A stretch of DNA of 64,000 nucleotides, taken from positions 30,358,304 through 30,422,303 of the forward strand of contig JAAONU010000004.1 of the NCBI GenBank assembly GCA_012932295.1. The letters are read 5' to 3'. Below, one piece after another: positions 13,248 through 23,600 of this stretch. Origin of the DNA: Cyclina sinensis. Lineage: Eukaryota; Mollusca; Bivalvia; Venerida; Veneridae. The stretch's first letter is position 1, and each line of letters starts with the position of its first letter. Below the pieces are notes generated by a model. The model was given only the letters and a program-made list of their open reading frames with translations, was not told the DNA's origin and ran no database searches. The translations under genes were made by a program, and so were the position numbers.

Positions 13248-13305
13248 TTTAATTATTTATTTATCTATTTATCTATTTATTTATTGTTTGTTTGTTTGTT
13301 TTTAA
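13248..13305. repeat. TTTA/TTTG microsatellite
   Basis: Runs of ATTTATCTATTT followed by GTTT repeats. Confidence 0.8.
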
Positions 13306-14400
13306 GTTGTCAGGGTTATTTCAAGTTATGCGTTTTATCCTTCATCGAAAAAGAAACAGATCTTTTTAACATGTGTTTATATGCGTATGAAAGTCCAAAA
13401 TTCATATAATCAATTGTCAATAATCGTAAACTGCGGAAGAAAAACTACGTGACAGTTTTGAGCAACTTGATTTTCGTTCGGAAAGAAAAGCCATATTATT
13501 CTATTGTATCGGCAAGTGTTACCTAAGAGCATGGTGGGTAATTGGTGCAATAGAGAAAGATAAAACACAGCTGAAATTACACGCTTAGGGTGAAATATGT
13601 CTTTGCTTAAGAAGTTCATTTCAATATTTCAAATCAACCACTCTTCGTCATTTGCATCATCATTACATATAACAAAAATAAACAAATGACTTGCAACTTG
13701 CAAAAGAACAACTGTTAGAAATACTCAAATAATCATAACTTAAAACTTTCCTTATCATTATCATCCTTGTCATCAGAACTGTAAGTTTTGTATTATAAAA
13801 TAAATCCATTATAATTGTGAAGATAATTAAAGTCATTATGAACCATAGAAAAAAATATAAGCTCGTTCTATCCCTCGGTTGTTAGTGTTTTCTTTGAATT
13901 GTTATTTTGAAACATCCTTAACTGCTATTGCATATTTAGTTTATATCTACAGTCAATATTTCTTACTGCAAAATTTAGAAATATCTACAGTCAATATATG
14001 CTACTGCAAAAATGTTTTATATTTATAATCAATACTTTTAGTACAAAAATTGGTAATAGTTATAGTCACTATTTGTTACTGCAAATTTCAGTTATATTTT
14101 GGCTACTACTTTCATTCTTTTTCAAGCAAACGTTGTCAACACTTGTCAGTCATAAATAGTTTAGTACGTACGTTCGTACTTTTTTGATGCGTGACAGAGT
14201 AATTGCATGGACAGGAAAATTGCCCATGTTGCTATTGTAACTGTGGCATTAATTGTACTGACGGGATTAGAGTGTGCGTGACAAATCTATTTAAAGTGTT
14301 GAATATACAGTTTTATGACACGTTGACTTGTTTCTATGGTGACTGATACTGCCAGGCTCATAACGGTGCGTTAATTTACAGTCTACGATTAGCTTCCTTT
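13306..14400. other. Intergenic, no gene seen
   Basis: AT-rich sequence; around 13920-14100 a loose repetition of ATATCTACAGTCAATAT plus TACTGCAAAA occurs four times with spacing near 60 bases. The minus frame 13410-13619 has no motif. Confidence 0.4.
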
Positions 14401-14409
14401 TTTGTATGT

Positions 14410-14830
14410 GTGCGGGTAATCAGCCCCTTTGCGGGCTTTGTAATTATATCATCTTTAAAACCAAAAAATAAAAGTTTTACATAACAGAAAATATGGACTG
14501 TACTTTCGAAAATGTTCTATATGTTTTAATGTGTAATGGCTGTAATGAATTCTATGTAGGACAAACTGGAGATAAATTAAGAAACAGAAAGACAGTCCAT
14601 GGAGAGCAATAAGAGACCCGTCAACAAGACAATAACAATTGAGCACACATTTGAATATATGCTTTAAACAATGCCTTAAATTTTCAATCTTTTCCATTTT
14701 TCAAATTCCATAATTATAAAGATGTTTCAGCTAGATTATCGAAAAAACGCTATTTTATAGACATTTTTTAAACCAAATCTTTACAGTTGATGACGACATA
14801 ATTTTTTAAGTTGTGTACACATGCCTGATA
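14410..14830 (+). mobile_element. Penelope-like retroelement fragment, GIY-YIG endonuclease part
   Basis: The + strand encodes CGLCNYI (cysteine linker, about 14434) and then ENVLYVLMCNGCNEFYVGQT with GDKLRNRKTVH (about 14506-14604), the GIY-YIG nuclease pattern of Penelope-like elements. A one-base deletion after GEQ (about 14610) moves the IRDPSTRQ block into another frame. A last match, VSARLSKKRYFIDIF, lies at about 14725-14770. The reverse transcriptase and terminal repeats are missing, so this is a truncated, dead 3' piece. Confidence 0.75.
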
Positions 14831-14877
14831 AAGAAACCGGTTGGCAATTACATATTCAAAAACCCGTGATGCTTTTA

Positions 14878-14883
<6 letters not shown>

Positions 14884-14912
<29 letters not shown>
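14884..14912. repeat. GA microsatellite
   Basis: Uninterrupted (GA)n of about 28 bases. Confidence 0.95.
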
Positions 14913-14914
<2 letters not shown>

Positions 14915-15229
14915 AGATAACAATATTTCATATGTGATATGGCTGTGAAAATAAAAAAAAAATGTAACCGTCCGACTCAAAATGTTTTGTTGACCAATAT
15001 TACGGGACGTAACTGAACATATTTTGCATTGTTACACCGTATACAGATTACGCCGAATACAGCTCACTGTTAGCTGTATTTGCTGACTATAAAACCGTTA
15101 ACAGCTCACACTGAAAACAGCTCACTGTAATCTGTTTACGTCAAGATGCTGCATATCAACATAGCTCATGTTTGATAGGTCGAAAACAGACAAGAATCAG
15201 TCTGTCATTAATGAACATTACATTGTCAC

Positions 15230-15780
15230 TATCTTCATTAACAATATCATCATCAGCATCATCATAATCGTCGAAACCATAATCATCAGCCGCAGCACAA
15301 GCAACAGCAGTCGTTGGATAATCACCACCACCATCATAATTATCATGGTACTCGTTATTTTTAAACTAGCATCACTATTATCAACTCCACCATTACCGTG
15401 GTGTTTATCATCATCGCTATCAACGTCAACAGCAGCAGTTTCAGCATGACCATCACCACCACTATCCTCGTCATCGTCGACATTATAATCATCATCGTCG
15501 CTAATAATCATCACCATTATTATATGAATCATTAATATTGTACTTGCAACATATTTGCTAGCATATTTGCAGATGTACAGTTAACGGACCCAAGTCATGT
15601 ATTTTCGGACATGTATTTCTTTTCGAACGTATACATATCTTCGAACATTGGCTTTTTCAGATATTCATCTTCGCTCGGACATTTTCGTCTTTTTAACAAG
15701 AAGACGACGACGTTGAAGATGATAATATTGATGATGAAGGTGATGATTATTATGAAGAAGACGAGACGACGTTGCAACAA
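15230..15780. repeat. ATC/CATCAT-rich low-complexity tract
   Basis: Imperfect ATC/CAT trinucleotide runs at about 15235-15530 and GAAGAC/GATGAT runs near 15700-15765. They make long open frames on both strands (Ile/Ser-rich or Asp-rich) that have no other sign of coding. Confidence 0.85.
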
Positions 15781-15889
15781 GTTATAACAAGTAGATCACA
15801 AGAGCTGGAAACAAATACATGTATTCAACAATTGAAATTTTAAAATTCCCAGATTATTTGCTTCACCCTGTGGTCAGATGGTTAACATA

Positions 15890-16815
15890 GACTATTTTAA
15901 GTACAAACAATATCGATAGACCTTATTCCCAGAACAAACAATGTTAGTGTATCTTATCTTAGTAAAAACAATGTTAGGTTACCTTTCCTTAGAGCAAGCG
16001 TTGTCGGTAGGCCTTTTCCCAATGCAAACAATACCTGTAGACCTTTCTCAATACAGATACTATCTGTTTATCCTTTTTAGTACAAAAAAGACTGTAAAAC
16101 TTTCTTAGTTTAAATGATGTTGGTTTACCTTTCTCAGTACAAACAATGTCGGTAGACTTTTTAACAGTACAAACAATGCCTGTAGAACTGTAACAGTACA
16201 AACATTGTCGGAATACATCCTTTAGTATAAACATTGTCTATAAAACTTTCTCAATACACATAAAATCAGTTCATCTTTTCTCAGTGCAAACAACGTCGGT
16301 AGACTTTTTTCTGAGTCTAGATAATGCCTAAAGACTTTTCTCAGTACAAAGAATGCCGGTATTGCTTTCTCAGTACAAATATGTCTGATAGTGATTTTTC
16401 AGTACAAAAATTGTCGGTATAAACCGTTCTCAGTACAAATATCGTCGGAATCCCTTTTCTCAGTTTAAAAAAAAATTGGTATTTTTTATCAGAACAACTA
16501 TTGTCAGTACGCTTTTCTCAGTAGAAATATTGTCAGCAGACCATTCTCAGTACAGATATTGTCGGTAGACTTTTTTCTGTACAAATATCGTCGGTAGTCA
16601 GTTCTCACTGCAAAATATGTATGTATTGTCAGTATACTTTTTTCAGCGATAGTTACAAATAATGTCGGTAGATTTTTTTAGTACAAACATTGTCGGTAGA
16701 CCGTTCTCAGTACAAATATTGTCGGATGATTTTTCTCAATACAAACAATGATTGTAGACTTGTTTCAGTACAAACATTCTCGGTACAGATTTTCCGTACA
16801 AAAAAGTCAGTATAG
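15890..16815. repeat. Divergent minisatellite, about 35-bp unit, roughly 25 copies
   Basis: Repeated consensus TTTCTCAGTACAAACA then ATGTCGGTAGACTT, in one orientation, with heavy divergence and unit length between about 30 and 45 bases. The minus frame 15989-16234 with repeated DIVCTEKGK-type peptides comes from the array. Confidence 0.85.
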
Positions 16816-16829
16816 TGGTTATGTTTTAC

Positions 16830-18480
16830 CTTGAAGCTTTAAGTTTAAACGATGCTTAACTGATAAAGATAATTGATACATGACTATGCATAGAAAAGGT
16901 TGTAATTCACTTGGCAATGTTGTTCATTTACGACTTGAGTGCTTAGCTGATATAAAATATGTCGCTAATTCTAATCACTTATGCATTTCAAGGCAGTGAA
17001 TTCATTTTTACTGTTGCCCTTGATCATGTTGGAAATTTCTGCTCATTAAGATAGATGTGGGTATAAAACTGCAATAAAGATTACTTCTTGCGGACGTCCA
17101 TCATCTACTTCAGCCCTGAAATTGGAATGCTAAGCTTAGACTCTATAATTAAGGTTATCTACTGTAATGAACCTGTAAACGCTGGTGCCGCAAGTTATCT
17201 ATTACAACTCATTTATTTCTTTGATGTGCGCGGTGCGACAAAGAAGACGCAAATGACAAAAATGAATCCGATTCTGAAATAATACATGTGATTAGCATCC
17301 AGTTTCAGTATAAAATAATAAAACAATGAATTGATTTTTTTTCTGTAGGGCTTTAACGACGCGATAATAGTAAAAGTCCGTGTGAAAAATGTAGAACAGT
17401 TCACATTTTAACTGTTTTATATACAAACAGATATCAATTACTAAAGACCAACCATTCGTACACTGTTAACAACTGAAATAACTCTCTGGTGAAATGTTCC
17501 GTTTGAAGCAGTGCATTAATATCAAGGCCTGACATGATATTAATATTTATAATTGCCAGTAAAATAAAACCTTAAAGGTCGTTTATCGGTTAGTAGCAAT
17601 AAGTGTTATTCAGATAAGACAAGAAATTAAGAAACTTTTAAATAATATTTTTTTATTTTTTTAGTTATATTGTATCATTGGAATTCATAATAACTGATGT
17701 GTACCTGCGATATTAAAACACCACAGAAATTCGTCGTTTATTCTGCTTTTGTCAGCATTTTTTCCATAATCAATTTAGTCATTTGTCATATTTTTATTTT
17801 CCCTCCAAAACAAACATAGAATACATACAGTTCAAAATGAAGTGGGCATGAAACAGTCAACATATCTGATATACATACTATTAGAATTATACCGAAATCA
17901 TTCATTACCAGGTTCTGTAACATTTAAAGGAATATAGAAATAAGGATGACTGTATTATAAAATTTCAAAAAAAGAATATCTGAATTGTTTCCCTTTGCGC
18001 AAAACAGCATTCCTATAGCCAAACCTTCACAACAACAAAAAAGAGTTATCTCGGATCACATTGAATGTTAAGGGAACTTACCTTAAGACTTTTTTCATTC
18101 GATAATCTAGGTCCACTTGTCCGTTTAATCATGTAATGTTTTTGGTATATTTTTTTTCTACATCTACAACTTTACTTTTTCCGCAAATTTAACGACGAAT
18201 ATGTATCAAATTATTATTGAATTGATATCAGACTGAAAAGAATTGGTATTCCTGTCGACCTTGCAAGTCTTTTAAAATGGTTATGTTGGCCAACGCTTCG
18301 TCTACATCTAAAGGAGTTCAACCGGATAGGCTTATAGGCGATTGTTATGCGTTATGTTTAAACTGTGTACGAGTACTTATACCCATTTTATTGTAAAACG
18401 CAATGTTGATGAAATATATATAACGGATCGGAGGACACTGACATCGCCAATTAAGTCCATTTCCTTATAAATCATAAAAC
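16830..18480. other. Intergenic, no gene seen
   Basis: AT-rich unique-looking sequence. Small frames at 17088-17404 on both strands have no recognisable motif. Confidence 0.4.
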
Positions 18481-18509
18481 TGAATGGTCAAGGTGTCGGT
18501 GCAACAAAA

Positions 18510-19968
18510 CAAGGGGGCCATGATGGCCCTGGATCGCTCACCTAAGCTACTTTGGCCTTAGGTTTGCTGTTAAGCAGTATTTCATTTTTAATTGAAACTA
18601 TTATTAAGTGCCCACTAACCAAATATGTAAAATATCAGTCAATAAATAAAGGCTCTATGACAGAAAGTAGAAATATCTATTATAAGGTATGGTGACCTTG
18701 ACCCAGTGACCTCAAACCCTACCCATGGGTAGAAGTTCATGCAAGGAACCTATATAATGAATATCAAAGATATTGGTCTATAAATGAAGGCTCTATGAGG
18801 TACAGTAGATAAATCTATTTTTAGCCTCCGTGACCTTTAACCTAATCTAATAATTTGAAAAAGCTTGATAAAGCTTGCTTCATGCCAAATTTTAAGGTTC
18901 TAGGCCTTGTGGTTTCAGACAAGAAGATTTTTAAAGATTTCCCTTTTTACATGTTTAGGGCCCCGTGGCGGGGCAAATTTTGACCCCAGGGCCAACATCT
19001 AAATATTATTGGTAAAGGTTCTTTACACAATAATCAACACCAAATATCTAAGGTCTAGACCTTTTGTTTTGGAGAAAAAATATTTTTTATGTTTTTCCTA
19101 TATAAATCTATGTAAACCAAGAGAACCCTGGGGCGTGGCCAATTTTGACCCAGGGAACATAATTTGAACAAACTTGGTAGACATCCACTAGACAATGCTA
19201 CATACCAAATATCTAAGCTGTAGGCATTGAGGTTTCCACTGAGAAGAATTTTAAAGATTGCCTTATTTACATATTAAGGGCCCCCGGGGCGGGGTCAATT
19301 TTGACCCCAGGACTAACATATAAACAATACTGGTAAAGGTTCTCTACACAATACTCCACACCAAATATCTAAGGTCTGGTCCTATTAGTTTCGGAGAAAA
19401 ATAATTTTTCATGTTTTTCCTATATAACTATATGTAAACCAAGAGAACCCTGGGGCGTGGCCAATTTTGACCCAGGGAACATAATTTGAACAAACTTGGT
19501 AGACATCTACTAGACAATGCTACATACCAAATAGTTGTAGGCATTGTGGTTTCTGAGAAGAAGATTTTTAAAGATTTCCTATATAAGTCTATGTAACATG
19601 AAGTGACCCCTGAGGCGGGGCCAATTTTGACCCGAGGGAAATAATTTGAATAACTTTTGAAGAATTCCATTAGAGGGTGCTAAATGCTAAATATCAAGGC
19701 TCTAGGCCTTGTGGTTTCAGACTAGAAGATTTTTAAAGTTTTCCTTTAGGTTGCGATGGCAACCAGAGTTCTGCATGGAATTGATTTGTTTGAACAACTT
19801 TGGAAAAGCTTTATGCAAGGAACATCCATGGCAAGTTTCATCAACTTTGGTCCAGTGGTTTAGGCGAAAATGTTGTTTAAAGCAAAAGTTGACGACGCAC
19901 TGACGCAAGACGGACACAGGGCGATCCTAAAAGCTCACTATGAGCACAAAGTGCTCAGGTGAGCTAAA
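18510..19968. repeat. Long modular dispersed repeat, about 1.45 kb
   Basis: Several related modules of about 300 bases, each with GGGGC(G)TGGCCAATTTTGA, CCAGGGAACATAATTTGAAC, ATACCAAATATCTAAG and a GGTTTC..AGAAGA..TTTTAAAGAT stretch. Left end GGATCGCTCACCTAAGC and right end GCTCAGGTGAGCTAAAAA are imperfect inverted termini. The frames inside (19428-19917) are by-products. I recall this family as very common in bivalves; a diverged copy lies at 59200-59570. Confidence 0.75.
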
Positions 19969-19969
19969 A

Positions 19970-20545
19970 ACTCAATAATAAAATAGTAGTCTTTATACAG
20001 AGAGTTGTAATTGTTCAAGTTTTGGGTGAATAACAATCTATTACATTAAGTACACTGGTTTAGTGTCTAATTAACTAGATGCAATAAAACATCATTATTT
20101 TTTCTTCTTTTTTATAAAGAGGATGCGAACAGGATGAAATGCAGTCTATCATCAATTATTTCTGGCTATGCCTTTTAAGTTTACGATACTCCATTAAATT
20201 GCTCCGCTATTCACCAATTTATATTGTTCAACCTCACCTTAGTATAGTTATAGCATGCTGCAATCGAAGTAAATGTAGATGAACATTAACTTTATTTTTT
20301 TCAGTGATGCTGCTTAGATAATTTATATTATTTAGATATAACTATTATCTTACACAAATCAACAACTGTCATACAAATGATGTCTTGTTACACAAATAAG
20401 GAAGGGTTTCGCAGTCTCATTTAAACACATTACCCCGAAAGAAAGAGCACCATTTTAACGATCTCAGTGTAGTATTTGGAGACTTGAATTCCCTTACCTA
20501 AGGGAACCATATTTACAGTTTTTATACAATTGTTTTAACAACAGT
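19970..20545. other. 3' flank of the receptor gene
   Basis: No frame of note. Probably contains the 3' untranslated region of exon 16 (candidate AATAAA at 20291-20296). Confidence 0.4.
20291..20296 (-). terminator. Candidate polyadenylation signal of the receptor gene
   Basis: AATAAA on the minus strand, 250 bases after the stop codon and the first such hexamer downstream. In AT-rich DNA this can occur by chance, so it is only a plausible 3' end. Confidence 0.3.
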
Positions 20546-20677
20546 CTAAAATGCAGCATCTGTACATGTATCTGAACCATTTCCTTTCATGGATGATTGA
20601 GCTTGTGAAGTCCATGGAAACACACCTGCATTTCTTACAGCCGCTGTCTCTGTCACTTTGTTCTTTACCGCATTAAT
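20546..20677 (-). CDS. GABA-B receptor-like gene, exon 16 (C-terminal tail and stop)
   Basis: 43 codons and TAG at 20548-20546. [20 protein letters not shown], then a Ser/Thr-rich end. Phase fits exon 15 (FIPK-INAV). Acceptor TTTAAAG. The tail is far shorter than the 100-200 residue coiled-coil tails of vertebrate subunits and has no heptad pattern or di-leucine ER signal that I can see. A longer tail through alternative splicing cannot be excluded. Confidence 0.88.
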   Translation of the reverse strand: MNAVKNKVTETAAVRNAGVFPWTSQAQSSMKGNGSDTCTDAAF

Positions 20678-23600
20678 CTTTAAACATCAAAAAAAATGTA
20701 CTTAAATCATTTAGACATCATTTAATCTTATTAGTCCTCACATTCACATAAAGAAAGACTTTATGAAAATAACTCAATTTATAAAATCCAGATGGACATA
20801 AACATTCAAATACAAATCATGCATTTTGATACATTTTCTGCTGGTGCCTTTAAGATCTATTTGGGGGAAAACAGTTTTACGACAACAGCTATCTGCTAAG
20901 AACATAATCGTTGTATCAGAGAATTGTTGACTACTCGAGTTAGGCAACAAAACAATATGTATCAGTCAAATCCTTTCTTATGCAAATGACGGCACTTTAA
21001 AATTGCCATCAAATGAATAGTTAATAGATATATTGGAAACCAAGAAAAAATAGTCTAAGAGCACTTACTTTTGGTATGAATATAACAGCTTGTGTTAGCG
21101 TTGTACCAATGATAAGGCAGCCGGATGTTATACCATACATAAGGATTTCTTGTTCTTCCATTAATAGTGATAGTGTAAGACCTACAGCACTTAGTACGAC
21201 CACGTTATATATACAAAGACCTATCTGGTGGGAGTCATTGAGGGCCTCAATTTTTACCTGAAATATGCGCAAAACTTGATATATATACAAATACCGGACT
21301 GATGGGAGTCATTGAGGGCCTCGACTTTTACTTGAAATATATGCAAAACTTGATATCTATACAAATACCGGACTGATGGGAGTCATTGAGGGCCTCAATT
21401 TTTACCTGAAATATGCGCAAAAACTTGATATATATACAAATACCGGACTGATGGGAGTCATTGAGGGCCTCGATTTTTACTTGAAATATACGCAAAACTT
21501 GATATATATACAAATACCGGACTGATGGTAGTCATTGAGGGCCTCGATTTTTACTTGAAATATACGCAAAACTTTACATATATACAAATACCGGACTGAT
21601 GGTAGTCATTGAGGGCCTCGACTTTTACTTGAAATATATGCAAAACTTGATATATATACAAATACCGGACTGATGGTAGTCATTGAGGGCCTCGATTTTT
21701 ACTTGAAATATGCGCAAAAACTTGATATATTTACAAATACCGGACTGATGGGAGTCATTGAGGGCCTCGATTTTTACTTGAAATATACGCAAAACTTGAT
21801 ATATATACAAATACCGGACTGATGGTAGTCATTGAGGGCCTCGAGTTTTACTTGAAATATACGCAAAATTTTAGGTATAAAAATGTCAATCAGTATTTGT
21901 CATTGAGTGTCTCGATTTGCACTTGGAGTGCACGCAAACTTTAAATGTACAAATGTCGATCTGTTGAGTTTCATTGAGGGCGACGTTTTTTAATCAAATA
22001 TTCGAAACGCCATTTATAGAGTCACTGAGGCCTCAATTATTCTTATAGCAGTTGTAGTTCTTTAATATCACAAATTAATTAAAATAATTTGGTAGCACTG
22101 TCATCTTTTAGTTTTCATTTGTCTGTGCAAACTCTCAATATTTTATCACCATCATTCTATAACAATATTTCCTGATTCTTTCATTTTGTTTGGTATATCT
22201 TAATGTACGTACATTGTTTTTAATCGGGCTATATTCACTACACCAAATAGAACAAACTGTTTTAAAGAAGGGTTTGTAATTTCTCTGATTATATGTCATG
22301 AAACCTTTATATATTTTTATATAATTCCCCGGTGTTTTGATTTAAATATGAAACTGTCACAGTGATACAAATGTGAGCTCATATCTATCGCGTGATATTT
22401 CTATGATCACGTGATACTGTTTCGTAACAGGTACTTTTTAATGGCATTCATACGCGAAGACAGTACTTGCTTTGATATAATCAGTAAGTTTTTCCTAGCG
22501 TTAACTTTGTCTTGTAAATTGGTCAGCGCTAATTAGTTGTAATGACTCCGTAATAGGAGTGTCGTCGGAAACGTTTAAAGGCCTTTCAGATTAAAACGCG
22601 TAGCTAAAATAAGATTCAGGAATTAATCAGGCATTACACTATGACACTACATTATCATTAGGAATGTTTTTGTGTTACATTTTATTTAATGGATCAAAAT
22701 TTGTATGAAAGAAGCAGAAAATGAACACGTAATCTTGTATAAGACATGACGAGGTTTGTCCTAGTGCACTTTACTGAAGAGTATGCACTGCTCTTTTAGG
22801 TTTTATGTAATGGCGAGTACAGCGTCATTATATGTGACAAAGGGAGTAAATTCACCAAAAAAAATGTTTCTATTGAATATTTTGATACTGTGACATTTGA
22901 AACACATACTCATATTAATAGCAGACTGGGAAGCAAATAAAGAAGATCATTATAAATCATGAATTACTTACATGCCGTGTTTCCCAGGCCAAAAAGGCCC
23001 CAAACGATAGAAGAGCACCTTGTGTAATGTATATAACCCAGCCAAAATATTGAGAATAGGCGGACTCACAGACACGAACAAATGGATGTACTTCTGCATC
23101 ATTTCCCATCATGTAAGCCTATATATAACGTCAACAAATAACACTGCCATCTTAACATTCAAAACAATGAATAAAGATATAAAGTGATGATTGTTTAAGA
23201 TATGTTTAAATAACTACCATTGCAACTGGTTAAATTTGCTGCCTTTATATAAAACCCTCAGTTATTCTTAACTGATTGAAGATTAATGGTAAGCGTAGAG
23301 CTTCGACATTCTACCTCATTGCTAGAGCGTTCAGTTTAGCAGTATTTACACATCATAATGGTCAGCAATGGTTCCTTGAACAATTGATTTGGAATATTTT
23401 GACGTGAAACATTTCTATAATTTCAAGAACAGTCTACAGCATATATCTAGAAGTTCAGAATAACTGATTAATAAAAGATCAGGAGGAACTGTGTCGTTTA
23501 TATGGTAATACTTGCCTGTTTAGGTAGGAATTTGATAAGAAATCGATGAGGGGCAATCGTTTCCCAAATGGTAAAAACAACTAGTTGCACTGCTACCAGT

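Noticed and set aside
15168..15532. Frames of 93 and 104 codons on opposite strands (Ile/Ser-rich and Asp-rich)
   Set aside because: Produced by ATC/CAT trinucleotide low complexity; no domain and no splice context.
21328..21810. Two minus frames with repeated [12 protein letters not shown] peptides as a separate repeat protein
   Set aside because: They are tandem copies of the exon 15 start and its intron boundary, ending in stops.
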